Shown here: piece by piece, positions 47,672 through 58,940 of the stretch | Position numbering within the stretch: position 1 is the first letter of the stretch | Layout of the letters: the number at the start of each line of letters is the position of its first letter | DNA from: Phytobacter diazotrophicus | GTDB lineage: Bacteria > Pseudomonadota > Gammaproteobacteria > Enterobacterales > Enterobacteriaceae | Assembly (NCBI GenBank): GCA_004346725.1 | Contig: SMDE01000001.1 | Location: 547,204-611,203, forward strand | Length of the DNA: 64,000 nucleotides | Reading direction: 5' to 3' | Notes under the pieces: generated by a model | Told to the model about the DNA's origin: nothing | Databases searched by the model: none | What the model saw: only the letters and a program-made list of their open reading frames with translations | Position numbers and translations under genes: made by a program

Positions 47672-47828
47672 AAGTGTCGTGAAGCCATTGGTAATCTGAT
47701 ATCCAAAAAGACCTCATTGCATCCTGTGAGGTTCAACGCGTTATCTTAGCACGAGTTCCGGCGTAGCGTTTTCCTTTCATGTATGGGAAATGTTATTATT
47801 TGATGATTGTGTGATCGCAGGAAATGCT

Positions 47829-48266
47829 ATGCCTCAGATTAGTCGCTCTGCACTGGTGCCTTACAGCGCGGAACAAATGTATGAATTGGTTAACGATGTG
47901 AAATCTTACCCGCAGTTTCTGCCGGGGTGCACGGGTAGCCGCGTGCTGGAGTCCGGCCCTACGCAGATGACGGCGGCAGTGGATGTCTCGAAAGCGGGAA
48001 TCAGCAAGACTTTCACAACGCGAAATACCTTAACGGCAAACCAAACCATTTTGATGCACCTTGTCGATGGTCCATTCAAGAGGTTGATGGGGGGCTGGAA
48101 GTTTACGCCGCTATCAGCGGATGCCTGCCGCATCGAGTTTAACCTTGATTTTGAATTTACCAATAAGCTGATTGAACTGGCTTTTGGTCGTATTTTCAAA
48201 GAGCTGGCCGCCAATATGGTAGATGCCTTTACCGTACGAGCGAAAGAGGTCTACAGTGCCGGGTAA
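47829..48266 (+). CDS. ratA: Ribosome association toxin RatA (START-like)
   Basis: 145 aa from [20 protein letters not shown], a START/coenzyme Q-binding (COQ10-like) fold. E. coli RatA (PasT) was reported to block 70S assembly; a ubiquinone-related role is also proposed for the family. GCAGGAA precedes the ATG at 47829; an in-frame ATG at 47790 gives a 158-aa form. It overlaps ratB. Confidence 0.95.
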   Translation: MPQISRSALVPYSAEQMYELVNDVKSYPQFLPGCTGSRVLESGPTQMTAAVDVSKAGISKTFTTRNTLTANQTILMHLVDGPFKRLMGGWKFTPLSADACRIEFNLDFEFTNKLIELAFGRIFKELAANMVDAFTVRAKEVYSAG

Positions 48267-48546
48267 GATTGCGGTGGAAGTGGCGTATGCGTTGCCGGAA
48301 AAGCAGTACCTGCAGCGGGTGAGCCTGGAAGAAGGGGCAACCATCGAACAGGCGATTGTTGCCTCTGGCCTGCTTGAGTTACGTACAGATATCGATCTCA
48401 GCCGCAACAAAGTGGGCATTTATAGTCGCCCGGCAAAACTGCAAGACGTTGTTGCTGATGGTGACCGTATCGAAATTTATCGCCCGCTGATTGCTGATCC
48501 GAAAGAATTGCGCAGGCAGCGCGCGGAGAGAGCGGCGAAGAAATAG
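48256..48546 (+). CDS. ratB: RatB/PasI family ubiquitin-fold protein
   Basis: 96 aa, beta-grasp (RnfH) family, matching E. coli RatB ([20 protein letters not shown]). The start is GTG at 48256 with AAGAGGT upstream; it overlaps the ratA stop by 11 bases. Possibly the partner of RatA. Confidence 0.94.
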   Translation: MPGKIAVEVAYALPEKQYLQRVSLEEGATIEQAIVASGLLELRTDIDLSRNKVGIYSRPAKLQDVVADGDRIEIYRPLIADPKELRRQRAERAAKK

Positions 48547-48552
48547 ATCTGT

Positions 48553-49068
48553 TCAGGCTTCGGCGAGCGTTTTTAACAGACTGTTCAGCCTGGCGCTGGC
48601 ATTCTTATACGGTGAGGCGCTGTTGAATTGAATCATACGTCCTCGCGTCCATTTTCCGTACCAGAGCTGGTGGTACAACTCATCGTCACTAAAGCCATTC
48701 ACCAGTGATATCAGTTGCTGTTGATTCTCTTCCAGCATGGCAAGCAGCGTTGGCCATGACGTAATATGCTGGTAATCAGCGTAGTATTTTTGCGCAAGCT
48801 TCCCCAGTTCATTCCATTTAAAGCCTTTTGCCGGGAAGTCTACTTCTTCGCCTGCGGCTTCCTGTTGGTGCCAGTAGAGAACTTGCTCTCCCCAGCCAAT
48901 CAGATAGCTGACAAGATTAGCAACACTCATGCGGCTACCGGCCACGTGCCCTTCCAGGCATTGCTGATAAGCGATGTCCGCCGGAATGCGGATGAGTTTT
49001 TTGCGCAGGGCGCTTGCCGACTTTTCCATTGCTTCCAGTAAGGCAGTTTTGCTTTCTGGCACGGCCAT
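48553..49068 (-). CDS. ClbS/DfsB-family protein (colibactin self-resistance homologue)
   Basis: 171 aa, four-helix-bundle DfsB/DinB-like family. Sequence landmarks shared with ClbS of the colibactin island: start MAVPESK, SVANLVSYLIGWGEQVLYWH, FKWNELGKLAQKYYADYQ and the C-terminal GKWTRGRMIQFN with SPYKNASARLN. ClbS hydrolyses the cyclopropane warhead of colibactin and so protects DNA. No colibactin genes are in the window, so this would be an orphan immunity gene. The start at 49068 follows GGGGAAGAG. It is inserted between ratB and bamE, which adjoin in E. coli. Confidence 0.88.
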   Translation of the reverse strand: MAVPESKTALLEAMEKSASALRKKLIRIPADIAYQQCLEGHVAGSRMSVANLVSYLIGWGEQVLYWHQQEAAGEEVDFPAKGFKWNELGKLAQKYYADYQHITSWPTLLAMLEENQQQLISLVNGFSDDELYHQLWYGKWTRGRMIQFNSASPYKNASARLNSLLKTLAEA

Positions 49069-49085
49069 CTTCTCTTCCCCTGAAA

Positions 49086-49113
49086 TGAAAAATGGCGCCA
49101 TTGGGCGCCATTT
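49086..49113 (-). terminator. Terminator after bamE
   Basis: Minus strand: stem AAATGGCGCC / GGCGCCATTT with loop CAAT followed by TTC. Lies between bamE and the ClbS-like gene. Confidence 0.8.
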
Positions 49114-49125
49114 CTAATCCTGCGA

Positions 49126-49467
49126 TTACTCTTTTGTCAGTGCGGGTTTGTTATCAATGTTGGTTAATACGCCGCTGCTGTTAAAGGTAAGAGTCAGCGT
49201 CTGCTGGGTCACACCTTCGTGCCCTGGCTGCTGACGGAATACGTAGAACCAGGTACTGCTTCCGAACGGATCGGTCATCATCGGCGTACCCAATGCGTAT
49301 GCAACCTGCTGTTGCGTCATCCCTACGCGGATTTTAGAAACGTCATTCGGAGTCAGGTAGTTCCCCTGATTGATATCAGGACGGTAAACCACTCGCTCCA
49401 GAGTGGAACAGCCTGCGGTCAACATCAGAAGAACCGCTGCGGCAGCAGTCAGCATTTTACAGCGCAT
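49126..49467 (-). CDS. bamE: Outer membrane assembly lipoprotein BamE
   Basis: 113 aa, lipoprotein of the BAM complex, also called SmpA. Signal with lipobox LTAGC (cysteine at about residue 20), then the SmpA/OmlA domain with [20 protein letters not shown] and [15 protein letters not shown]. Single gene with its own terminator, downstream of recN. Confidence 0.97.
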   Translation of the reverse strand: MRCKMLTAAAAVLLMLTAGCSTLERVVYRPDINQGNYLTPNDVSKIRVGMTQQQVAYALGTPMMTDPFGSSTWFYVFRQQPGHEGVTQQTLTLTFNSSGVLTNIDNKPALTKE

Positions 49468-49615
49468 AGTGATTTGATTCCTTTTCGGGCCCGAACAGTA
49501 CGTGGCTCATTTGTAATGTGCCGATAATAATAGACCTTTAGCCAGTTTAAAACCTTTGCTACCTGGTCTGACGGCGAATTTATCGTGTACTGAGACCTTA
49601 CTAATGGCAAAAAGT

Positions 49616-51277
49616 TTACGCAGCGAGTAGCTCTTTCGCATTTGCCAGTGTATTTCGGGTGACTTCACTACCGCCTAACAGCCGTGCCAGTTCCTGTAAA
49701 CGTGCGCGTTTATCTAAAGGCAGCATATGTGTTTCGGTCATTGCGCCATCGGTCTCTTTGCTAACAAAGAAGTGATGGTGCCCACAGCCCGCAACCTGAG
49801 GCAGGTGAGTTACGCACATCACCTGGGTAGATTCGCCTAACTGGCGGAGAAGTTTGCCAACGACCGCTGCCGTTGGACCACTGATCCCTACATCCACTTC
49901 GTCGAAAATCAGCGCCGGGGTTTCCATTTTCCGCGCGGTGATGACCTGAATGGCTAATGCGATACGTGATAACTCACCGCCGGAAGCGACTTTAGAAATA
50001 GCCTGTAAGGGCTGGCCGGGGTTTGTTGTAACGCGGAACTCAATACGGTCTGCACCATCTGCCGTGAGCGTGTGCTCATCAAAGCTGACGTCGATATCAA
50101 ATACCCCATGGGGCATCGAGAGCATATGCATGCTGTCTGTAATTAATTGTCCCAGCTCTTGCGCGTAGTGTACCCGCTGCGTATGAAGCTGACGGGCTGC
50201 GTCCAGTGCCAGTTGGTGGTGCTTCGCCACCGCAAGCTTCAGGGTTTCCTGGGAGTCAGCCTGGTCATCAAGCTGTTGCAGTTCTTCCAGCAATGCCTGA
50301 TGAAATTGCGGCAGTGCTTCCGGACTGACATGGTGTTTGCGTGCCAGCGAAATCTGTTTTGAAATACGCTGCTCAAGCTCATACAAGCGGTTCGGGTCGA
50401 GGTCCAGACGGTCACAGTAATGACGCAGTTCATCGCTGGCCTCGCTGACCTGAATTGCCGCTTCTTCGAGCATCGTGAGAACGCCGGACAGGCTGGCATC
50501 CATACCTGCCAGTTCGGTAACCATTTGGCGTGCGGTATAGAGCTGGCTTTGCAGATTGGCATCTTCGCCGTCGGCCAGCAAATTCAGCGCATGCTGACTG
50601 GTACTAAGTAACTGACCGCTGTTGGCGAGGCGTTTGTACTCTTCATCGATCTGTTCAAATTCACCCGGCTGCGGGTTGAATTCGTTCAGCTCTTTCAATT
50701 GATAGTGCAGCAGTTCGGCACGCGCGGTACGCTCCTGACTTTGCTGCTGATGCTGCGCCAGCTCGCGGCAGCTTGTATGCCACTGACGGTAATGTTCTGC
50801 CATCTGTTGAGTAAGTGCATACTCACCTGCGTAGCCATCCAGCAACGCTTTCTGATGCTCAGATTTTACGAGCAACTGGTGCGCGTGTTGGCCGTGGATT
50901 TGAATCAGCAACTGCCCCAACTCGCGCAATTGCGAAAGGGGAACTGCCGTGCCGTTGATAAAACCACGAGAGCGCCCGTCACTGCTGATAACGCGACGAA
51001 GTAAACACTCACGCCCGTCTTCAAGCTGGTTTTCTTCCAGCCAGCGCTGTGCCGCAGGCGTATCTTTCAGGGCGAAACGCGCGCACAGGTCAGCGCGTGC
51101 AGCCCCCGCTCGCACCATGTCGGCATCGGCACGACCACCCAGGCAAAGCCCCAGCGCATCAATAGCGATGGATTTACCTGCGCCGGTCTCACCCGTGATA
51201 GCCGTCATTCCGCTATGGAAGTCGATCTCGAGTTCACGAACAATCGCAAAGTTGCTGATAGTCAGTTGTGCCAACAT
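49616..51277 (-). CDS. recN: DNA repair ATPase RecN
   Basis: SMC-like protein of double-strand break repair, 553 aa as in E. coli. Walker A GETGAGKS (about residues 29-36) near the N-terminus, a coiled-coil middle, and C-terminal signature [14 protein letters not shown] with Walker [17 protein letters not shown]-controlled through two LexA boxes just upstream. It is a ClpXP substrate in E. coli; here the C-terminal residues are ELLAA. Confidence 0.98.
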   Translation of the reverse strand: MLAQLTISNFAIVRELEIDFHSGMTAITGETGAGKSIAIDALGLCLGGRADADMVRAGAARADLCARFALKDTPAAQRWLEENQLEDGRECLLRRVISSDGRSRGFINGTAVPLSQLRELGQLLIQIHGQHAHQLLVKSEHQKALLDGYAGEYALTQQMAEHYRQWHTSCRELAQHQQQSQERTARAELLHYQLKELNEFNPQPGEFEQIDEEYKRLANSGQLLSTSQHALNLLADGEDANLQSQLYTARQMVTELAGMDASLSGVLTMLEEAAIQVSEASDELRHYCDRLDLDPNRLYELEQRISKQISLARKHHVSPEALPQFHQALLEELQQLDDQADSQETLKLAVAKHHQLALDAARQLHTQRVHYAQELGQLITDSMHMLSMPHGVFDIDVSFDEHTLTADGADRIEFRVTTNPGQPLQAISKVASGGELSRIALAIQVITARKMETPALIFDEVDVGISGPTAAVVGKLLRQLGESTQVMCVTHLPQVAGCGHHHFFVSKETDGAMTETHMLPLDKRARLQELARLLGGSEVTRNTLANAKELLAA

Positions 51278-51305
51278 GGTTGCTTTCCTGTATGAATAAC
51301 CATAA

Positions 51306-51321
51306 CTGTGTTTAAATACAG
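51306..51321. promoter_or_regulatory. LexA box 2 of recN
   Basis: CTGTGTTTAAATACAG, a CTG-N10-CAG site 28 bases before the recN ATG. Confidence 0.85.
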
Positions 51322-51327
51322 TATAAA

Positions 51328-51343
51328 CTGGTTTTATATACAG
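51328..51343. promoter_or_regulatory. LexA box 1 of recN
   Basis: CTGGTTTTATATACAG, a near-consensus LexA site, reading CTGTATATAAAACCAG on the recN strand. It starts 22 bases from the second box, about two helical turns. Confidence 0.92.
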
Positions 51344-51363
51344 TAAAGCCCTGGGGCACGTTT

Positions 51364-52242
51364 TCAGAACAATTTTTTTGACCAGCCGAGTTTCGAGCTT
51401 AATGTATTGAAATAACTGTAGTCTTTAGGGTGTATGAGATTGAGATGGTAGTCGCAGCGTCGAATCAATACATCTTCGCCTTCCTGAATAGGCAGCGCGA
51501 TTTGGCTGTCGCAACTTACTTCCAGATCGCTGCGACGGTGTGAGAAACGCAGGCGAATTGTGCTGCTGCTGTTAATGACCAGCGGGCGTGCTGAGAGCGT
51601 ATGCGGGAACATGGGCACCAGAGTAATGGCATCCAGTGAAGGGGTCAGGATTGGGCCGCCCGCTGAAAGCGAGTAGGCCGTGGAACCTGTCGGCGTGGAG
51701 ATGATCAGGCCGTCTGAACGTTGGGAGAAGGCAAATACCTCATCAATATAAACTTCGAACTCAATCATATGGGCAACTTTACCCGGATGGAGAACGACTT
51801 CATTGATGGCAGTGCTGATGCGCTTCTGGCAGTCCTGCTGGCAGACTTGTACTTCCAGCAAAAAACGCTTTTCCGCAATATAATAACCTTCCAGAACGTC
51901 AGCCAACTGCTGCTGTGCGTTGTCGGGGTCAAGGTCTGTCAGAAAGCCCAGATTGCCACGGTTGATGCCAATGACTTTAATATCGTAGCGCGCCAGCGTG
52001 CGTGCGGCGCCAAGCATATTACCGTCACCGCCGACGACAACCGCGAGATCCGCCTGCTGACCAATTTCGGCCAGCGTACCGGTACGCACGTTTTTAAGCT
52101 GTAACTCTTGTGCAATCTGCTGCTCGACAATGACGTCATACCCTTTTGTACACAGCCAGCGATAGAGCATTTCATGTGTGGTCAGCGCGGTGGGGTGACG
52201 TGGATGACCGACAATACCAATACACTTGAAATGATGAGCCAT
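51364..52242 (-). CDS. nadK: NAD kinase NadK
   Basis: Phosphorylates NAD to NADP. 292 aa as in E. coli, from the ATG at 52242 ([20 protein letters not shown]); the longer frame upstream is not conserved. Nucleotide site [11 protein letters not shown] (about residues 72-82), NE/D motif TAINEVVLH and [15 protein letters not shown] are present. Convergent neighbours are absent; it is divergent from grpE. Confidence 0.98.
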   Translation of the reverse strand: MAHHFKCIGIVGHPRHPTALTTHEMLYRWLCTKGYDVIVEQQIAQELQLKNVRTGTLAEIGQQADLAVVVGGDGNMLGAARTLARYDIKVIGINRGNLGFLTDLDPDNAQQQLADVLEGYYIAEKRFLLEVQVCQQDCQKRISTAINEVVLHPGKVAHMIEFEVYIDEVFAFSQRSDGLIISTPTGSTAYSLSAGGPILTPSLDAITLVPMFPHTLSARPLVINSSSTIRLRFSHRRSDLEVSCDSQIALPIQEGEDVLIRRCDYHLNLIHPKDYSYFNTLSSKLGWSKKLF

Positions 52243-52291
52243 TTTCTGGTGGTCCTTGTGCCAAATGAATGATGACAATCTGTCGCGTTCC

Positions 52292-52319
52292 CTTGAAACC
52301 CGGAAACTGATCCCCATAA
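52292..52319 (+). promoter_or_regulatory. Heat-shock (sigma-32) promoter of grpE
   Basis: -35 CTTGAAA (52292-52298), 13-base spacer, -10 CCCCATAA (52312-52319), 46 bases before the grpE ATG. A close match to the sigma-32 consensus and to the E. coli grpE promoter. Confidence 0.88.
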
Positions 52320-52340
52320 TAAGCGAAGTTAGCGAGATGA

Positions 52341-52958
<618 letters not shown>

Positions 52959-52964
52959 TTTTCC

Positions 52965-53001
52965 CCCTCATGTTAACCCTCTCCTTACCGGGAGAGGGTT
53001 A
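52965..53001. repeat. REP-like hairpin between grpE and yfjD
   Basis: CCCCCTCATG, then AACCCTCTCC / GGAGAGGGTT with a short loop. Shorter relative of the repeats at 13341 and 17113; lies between two convergent genes and may serve as terminator for both. Confidence 0.7.
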
Positions 53002-53007
53002 TAAGTA

Positions 53008-54294
53008 TTATTCCGCCACGCTGTCGCGAAGGGATTTGACCGGAATAACCCGCACCTGCTTAATCATATTGTCCTGCACATCGAGAATATCGATATCATA
53101 GTGTTCAATGCGCACACGGGTGCCAGCGGCCGGGATCTCTTCCAGGGCTTCAAGTAACATTCCGTTAATTGTCCGGGCCTCTGCTTCCGGTAACTGCCAG
53201 TTAAATGCTTTATTCAACTCACGTACGTTGGCGCTGCCATCAATGATCACAGACCCGTCATTCTGCGGTGTTACTTCTTCAGCCAGTGACGGCGACATCG
53301 ATGTCGTAAAGTCCCCAACAATCTCTTCAAGAATATCTTCAACCGTAATCAGCCCCTGAATATCGCCGTATTCGTCCACAACCAGGCCGACTTTCTTTTT
53401 ATTGCGTTGGAATTTCACCAGTTGAATGCTGAGCGGCGTACCTTCCGGCACATAATAAATCTCATCAGCGGCGCGCAGCATGACCTCTTTAGTGAACTCT
53501 TTTTTCTCCGTCATCAGGCGGTAGGCTTCGCGCACGCGAAGCATGCTGATGGTATCGTCAAGCGAATCCCGATAGAGCACGATGCGACCATGCGGCGAAT
53601 GGGTAAGCTGGCGCACGATCGACTTCCAGTCGTCGTTGATATCGATACCGACAATTTCACTACGCGGCACCATGATGTCATTGACGCTTACTTTTTCCAG
53701 ATCCAGTATCGACAACAGCATGTCCTGGTTGCGTCGGGAGATCTGGGAGCGGGATTCGTTCACGATGGTACGCAACTCCTCCTTACTGAGGGCCCCGCTG
53801 ATAACGACATCAGCTTTGATTCCCACCATCCTCATCAGAATCCGCGTCACACCATTAAGCAGCCAGACCAACGGCATCATAATGATTTGCAGCGGTACTA
53901 ACAGAACGCTACTGGGAAAAGCGACTTTTTCGGGATAAAGAGCGGCGATGGTTTTTGGCAGGACTTCGGCAAATACCAGCACGACAAAGGTCAGCACACC
54001 GGTTGCAATTGCCACGCCAGCGTTACCGTATAAACGCATACCAACAATAGTCCCCAGCGCAGAGGCGAGGATGTTGACGAGGTTATTGCCAATCAATACC
54101 AGGCTGATGAGTCGGTCAGGTTTACGCAGCAGTTTTTCGACGCGCTTAGCGCTTCGATGGCCCTGCTTTGCCAGATGACGCAGGCGATAACGGTTAACGG
54201 TCATCATACCGGTTTCAGAACCGGAGAAGTACGCCGAAATCACCACCATGATGATCAGGGTGACGATCAGCGTCGTGGTGGAAATGTGTTCCAG
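53008..54294 (-). CDS. yfjD: CNNM/CBS-domain membrane transporter YfjD (CorB family)
   Basis: 428 aa. DUF21/CNNM transmembrane domain (residues about 1-190), paired CBS domains (about 205-330) and a CorC_HlyC domain at the C-terminus. The family includes magnesium transporters such as CorB. I place the start at a CTG codon at 54294: AAGGAG lies six bases upstream and the frame then reads LEHISTTTLIV, as in the E. coli N-terminus. The first ATG (54249) would remove most of membrane segment 1 and has no ribosome site. It is co-oriented with ypjD, whose stop is close upstream. Confidence 0.9.
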   Translation of the reverse strand: MEHISTTTLIVTLIIMVVISAYFSGSETGMMTVNRYRLRHLAKQGHRSAKRVEKLLRKPDRLISLVLIGNNLVNILASALGTIVGMRLYGNAGVAIATGVLTFVVLVFAEVLPKTIAALYPEKVAFPSSVLLVPLQIIMMPLVWLLNGVTRILMRMVGIKADVVISGALSKEELRTIVNESRSQISRRNQDMLLSILDLEKVSVNDIMVPRSEIVGIDINDDWKSIVRQLTHSPHGRIVLYRDSLDDTISMLRVREAYRLMTEKKEFTKEVMLRAADEIYYVPEGTPLSIQLVKFQRNKKKVGLVVDEYGDIQGLITVEDILEEIVGDFTTSMSPSLAEEVTPQNDGSVIIDGSANVRELNKAFNWQLPEAEARTINGMLLEALEEIPAAGTRVRIEHYDIDILDVQDNMIKQVRVIPVKSLRDSVAE

Positions 54295-54307
54295 GGGGAA
54301 CTCCTTA

Positions 54308-55096
54308 TTAACTTAGGAAATGCTGCAGAACGCGGCTACCAAAATAGGCCAGCGTTAAAATGCCCGCGCCTGCGACGTTAAACCACACGACACGGCGCCC
54401 GCGCCATCCTTTATGGTAATGGCCCCACAGCAAGACGATATAGACGAACCAGGCGATGATCGACAGGACAGCTTTGTCGATATTCTCCATGCTGAACAGG
54501 TTTTTGAGGAAGAAGAGACCTGTACAGAGCGTTAAAGTCAGCAGAACCACGCCAATCTGCGTGATATGAAACATTTTGCGCTCAATACTCATTAACGGCG
54601 GCATTTCACTGCTGAATGCCAGTCGTTTATTCTTCAGTTGGTAGTCAATCCACGCCAGTTGCAGCGCATACATCGCCGCGATAATCAGCGTGGCATAGGA
54701 GAAGAGTGAAAGCCCAATATGAACCATCATACCAGGCGTGGTTTCGAGATGCGTGATGTACTCGTTCGGCACAAAAATAGCGAAGGCGAGGTTGATCAGC
54801 GCAAAGGTATAAACGATGGGCAACAGCAGCCAGCCACGATTTTTCGACGCCACAATGGTCATGACCGTACAGATCATCAAACTGACCAGCGAACCGACGT
54901 TTAATAAGCTTAGGTTTTGCCCACCATCGTCCGGGAAAATCCGCTCTTTAAGCGCGAAGCCGTGAAACATCAGCGCGACAACCGCTGATAAAATCGCCAT
55001 GCGGCGCCAGCCGCTGTTTTTCTGCAGCAAACCGGGAACGATCAGTGCGAGGCTGATGGAATAAGCGGCAAGAGAAATTAAGGCGAACACGGGCAT
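54308..55096 (-). CDS. ypjD: Inner-membrane protein YpjD (CcsA/HemX-like)
   Basis: 262 aa, eight hydrophobic segments, cytochrome c assembly protein (CcsA/CcmC/HemX) family. The segments HIGLSLFSYATLIIAA and AWFVYIVLLWGHYHKGWRGR are conserved. The start at 55096 (MPVFALISLAAYS) matches E. coli; the longer frame upstream does not. It is divergent from ffh and 13 bases from yfjD. Function in E. coli uncertain. Confidence 0.95.
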   Translation of the reverse strand: MPVFALISLAAYSISLALIVPGLLQKNSGWRRMAILSAVVALMFHGFALKERIFPDDGGQNLSLLNVGSLVSLMICTVMTIVASKNRGWLLLPIVYTFALINLAFAIFVPNEYITHLETTPGMMVHIGLSLFSYATLIIAAMYALQLAWIDYQLKNKRLAFSSEMPPLMSIERKMFHITQIGVVLLTLTLCTGLFFLKNLFSMENIDKAVLSIIAWFVYIVLLWGHYHKGWRGRRVVWFNVAGAGILTLAYFGSRVLQHFLS

Positions 55097-55264
55097 AGTG
55101 ACGTCGACAGTTGACCTGAGAAGAAAGAGAAGCAGTATAACGTTACGTGACTCTGGCTCCAACCGTTGCATCACATACATCACGAATGTCTTCATGTTAT
55201 ACTGACGCAAATTTCTGTTATGCGTCGCCCTGGCGGCCCATCGTTTTACCTCAGGCGAGAGACA

Positions 55265-56626
55265 ATGTTTGATAATTTAACCGATCGTTTGTCGCGCACC
55301 CTGCGCAATATCAGTGGTCGTGGACGCCTCACTGAAGACAACATTAAAGACACGCTACGCGAAGTGCGTATGGCGCTGCTGGAAGCGGACGTCGCCTTGC
55401 CGGTCGTGCGTGATTTCATCAACCGCGTAAAAGAAAAAGCGGTTGGTCATGAAGTGAATAAGAGCCTGACCCCGGGTCAGGAGTTCGTCAAAATCGTGCG
55501 CAACGAACTGGTTGCGGCGATGGGCGAAGAGAACCAGAGCCTTAACCTGGCCGCTCAGCCGCCAGCCGTTGTATTGATGGCGGGTTTGCAGGGGGCTGGT
55601 AAAACTACCAGCGTAGGTAAACTGGGTAAGTTCTTGCGTGAAAAACACAAGAAGAAGGTAATGGTGGTTTCCGCGGACGTTTATCGCCCGGCGGCGATCA
55701 AACAACTGGAAACCCTTGCGCAACAGGTGGAAGTCGACTTCTTCCCCTCTGATGTCGCGCAAAAGCCGGTGGATATCGTTAATGCGGCGCTGAAAGAAGC
55801 GAAGCTTAAGTTCTACGACGTGCTTCTGGTGGATACCGCCGGTCGTCTGCACGTTGACGAAGCGATGATGGATGAAATCAAACAGGTTCATGCCGCGATT
55901 AACCCGGTAGAAACCCTGTTTGTTGTTGATGCGATGACCGGTCAGGATGCGGCGAATACCGCGAAAGCGTTTAACGAAGCGCTACCGCTGACGGGTGTTG
56001 TATTGACCAAAGTGGACGGTGACGCCCGTGGCGGTGCGGCGCTCTCCATTCGCAATATCACTGGCAAACCGATTAAGTTCCTCGGTGTCGGCGAGAAGAC
56101 CGAAGCACTGGAGCCGTTCCATCCAGACCGTATTGCTTCGCGTATCCTCGGCATGGGTGACGTCCTGTCGCTGATTGAAGATATCGAAAGCAAGGTCGAC
56201 CGCGCTCAGGCTGAGAAACTGGCGTCCAAACTGAAAAAAGGCGACGGTTTCGATCTGACCGACTTCCTGGAACAGCTGCGTCAGATGAAAAACATGGGCG
56301 GTATGGCGAGCCTGATGGGCAAGTTGCCGGGCATGGGGCAGATTCCGGACAACGTAAAAGCGCAGATGGATGACAAAGTCCTGGTGCGTATGGAAGCGAT
56401 CATCAACTCAATGACCTTTAAAGAGCGTGCGAATCCTGAAATCATCAAAGGCTCTCGTAAGCGCCGTATTGCTGCAGGCTGCGGGATGCAGGTGCAGGAT
56501 GTTAACCGCCTTCTGAAACAGTTCGACGACATGCAGCGCATGATGAAGAAAATGAAGAAGGGCGGTATGGCCAAGATGATGAGAAGTATGAAGGGGATGA
56601 TGCCGCCTGGGTTCCCGGGCCGCTAA
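55265..56626 (+). CDS. ffh: Signal recognition particle GTPase Ffh
   Basis: 453 aa as in E. coli; targets membrane proteins with 4.5S RNA and FtsY. N domain (1-90), G domain with GLQGAGKTTS (about 104-113), DTAGRLHVDEAMMDE and TKVDGDARGG, then the methionine-rich M domain (KKMKKGGMAKMMRSMKGMMP). The start at 55265 (MFDNLTDRLS) follows GCGAGAGAC; upstream in-frame codons are not conserved. Confidence 0.98.
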   Translation: MFDNLTDRLSRTLRNISGRGRLTEDNIKDTLREVRMALLEADVALPVVRDFINRVKEKAVGHEVNKSLTPGQEFVKIVRNELVAAMGEENQSLNLAAQPPAVVLMAGLQGAGKTTSVGKLGKFLREKHKKKVMVVSADVYRPAAIKQLETLAQQVEVDFFPSDVAQKPVDIVNAALKEAKLKFYDVLLVDTAGRLHVDEAMMDEIKQVHAAINPVETLFVVDAMTGQDAANTAKAFNEALPLTGVVLTKVDGDARGGAALSIRNITGKPIKFLGVGEKTEALEPFHPDRIASRILGMGDVLSLIEDIESKVDRAQAEKLASKLKKGDGFDLTDFLEQLRQMKNMGGMASLMGKLPGMGQIPDNVKAQMDDKVLVRMEAIINSMTFKERANPEIIKGSRKRRIAAGCGMQVQDVNRLLKQFDDMQRMMKKMKKGGMAKMMRSMKGMMPPGFPGR

Positions 56627-56803
56627 GACTAAATCGGCCTGGCTTATTGGCCATTTTGGTGCCGGGGTGTGCTCGCCATCCTTACGTACTGCGTGTACGC
56701 TCCGGTGGCTGCGCGCACGCCGGCACCAAACTGACTGCAACGCCGAAGGCCTTGATATCACAGTTTCTAAACTGTTGATTGCAATTTCCCCAGAAATCAG
56801 TAA

Positions 56804-57130
<327 letters not shown>

Positions 57131-57148
57131 TCTGTCACGGTGGTCATG

Positions 57149-57697
57149 ATGAGCAAGCAACACGCCGCGCAGAGCCCTGTTAATCCTATCGTTCTGGGTA
57201 AACTGGGATCTTCCTACGGTATCCGTGGTTGGCTCAGAGTGTTTTCTTCCACCGAAGACGCCGAAAGCATTTTTGACTATCAGCCCTGGTTTATTGAACG
57301 GGCGGGTCAGTGGCAGAGCATTGAGCTGGAAAGCTGGCGCTACCACAATCAGGACATTGTCATCAAACTGAAAGGTGTTGATGACAGAGATGCCGCGAAT
57401 CTGCTGACCAATTGCGAAATTGTCGTAGATTCATCGCAGTTGCCGGAACTGGAAGAGGGTGACTACTACTGGAAAGACCTGATGGGCTGCCAGGTAGTGA
57501 CCACCGAAGGTTATAGCCTCGGTAAAGTCATCGATATGATGGAAACCGGGTCAAATGACGTTCTCGTCATCAAGGCAAACCTGAAAGATGCATTTGGTAT
57601 CAAGGAGCGGTTGGTTCCGTTCCTCGATGGGCAGGTTATCAAGAAAGTCGATCTCGCTACTCAAACCATTGAAGTAGATTGGGATCCTGGTTTTTAA
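57149..57697 (+). CDS. rimM: 16S rRNA processing factor RimM
   Basis: 182 aa: RimM N domain ([20 protein letters not shown]) and PRC-barrel C domain ([20 protein letters not shown]). Aids maturation of the 30S head around S19. ATGATG start; the second ATG (57149) gives the E. coli N-terminus MSKQ. Lies 18 bases after rpsP. Confidence 0.98.
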   Translation: MSKQHAAQSPVNPIVLGKLGSSYGIRGWLRVFSSTEDAESIFDYQPWFIERAGQWQSIELESWRYHNQDIVIKLKGVDDRDAANLLTNCEIVVDSSQLPELEEGDYYWKDLMGCQVVTTEGYSLGKVIDMMETGSNDVLVIKANLKDAFGIKERLVPFLDGQVIKKVDLATQTIEVDWDPGF

Positions 57698-57727
57698 ACC
57701 TCCGGATATACGGTAAAAGACGGCGCT

Positions 57728-58465
57728 ATGTGGATTGGCATAATTAGCCTGTTTCCTGAAATGTTCCGCGCGATTACCGACTACGGGGTAACTGGCCGGG
57801 CAGTTAAAAATGGCCTGCTGAGCATCCAGAGCTGGAGTCCACGTGACTTTGCTCATGACCGGCACCGTACCGTGGACGATCGTCCTTACGGCGGCGGACC
57901 GGGGATGCTAATGATGGTGCAACCTTTGCGGGATGCCATTCATGCAGCAAAAGATGCGGCCGGTGAAGGCGCAAAAGTGATTTATCTATCACCTCAGGGG
58001 CGTAAGCTTGATCAAGCGGGCGTCAGCGAACTGGCAACGAATCAGAAACTGATTCTGGTGTGCGGGCGCTACGAAGGGATAGATGAGCGCGTAATCCAAA
58101 CCGAGATTGACGAAGAATGGTCTATCGGCGATTACGTTCTCAGCGGTGGTGAGTTACCAGCCATGACGCTGATTGATTCGGTCTCCCGGTTTATTCCGGG
58201 TGTTCTGGGCCATGAAGCTTCGGCAACGGAAGATTCCTTTGCTGATGGATTACTGGACTGCCCACACTATACTCGACCTGAGCTGTTAGAAGGGATGGAA
58301 GTACCGCCAGTGTTACTGTCGGGAAATCATGCCGAGATACGTCGCTGGCGTTTGAAACAGTCGCTGGGCCGTACCTGGCTTAGAAGACCTGAACTTCTGG
58401 AAAACCTGGCTCTGACTGAAGAGCAAGCAAGGTTGCTGGCGGAGTTCAAAAAAGAACACGCATAA
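57728..58465 (+). CDS. trmD: tRNA (guanine-37-N1)-methyltransferase TrmD
   Basis: 245 aa SPOUT methylase making m1G37, which prevents frameshifting. The trefoil-knot SAM site has [24 protein letters not shown] and [15 protein letters not shown]. Compared with E. coli (255 aa) the protein ends about ten residues earlier: TAA follows FKKEHA, and the DNA after it still resembles the E. coli tail codons (CAGCAACATAAACATGATGG). The lost tail is not catalytic. Confidence 0.97.
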   Translation: MWIGIISLFPEMFRAITDYGVTGRAVKNGLLSIQSWSPRDFAHDRHRTVDDRPYGGGPGMLMMVQPLRDAIHAAKDAAGEGAKVIYLSPQGRKLDQAGVSELATNQKLILVCGRYEGIDERVIQTEIDEEWSIGDYVLSGGELPAMTLIDSVSRFIPGVLGHEASATEDSFADGLLDCPHYTRPELLEGMEVPPVLLSGNHAEIRRWRLKQSLGRTWLRRPELLENLALTEEQARLLAEFKKEHA

Positions 58466-58531
58466 CAGCAACATAAACATGATGGGACAGCGTAAGCCCC
58501 CAATATCAGTTTACCCAGGATAAGAGATTAA

Positions 58532-58882
<351 letters not shown>

Positions 58883-58908
58883 GATTCGCTTTCGCGACAT
58901 CCTGTTAG

Positions 58909-58940
58909 AAAGGGCTGGCCTGTGGGCTGGCCCTTTTTTT
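58909..58940 (+). terminator. Terminator of the rpsP operon
   Basis: Stem AAAGGGC...GCCCTTT with inner pairing over GGCC, followed by seven T. Confidence 0.92.
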
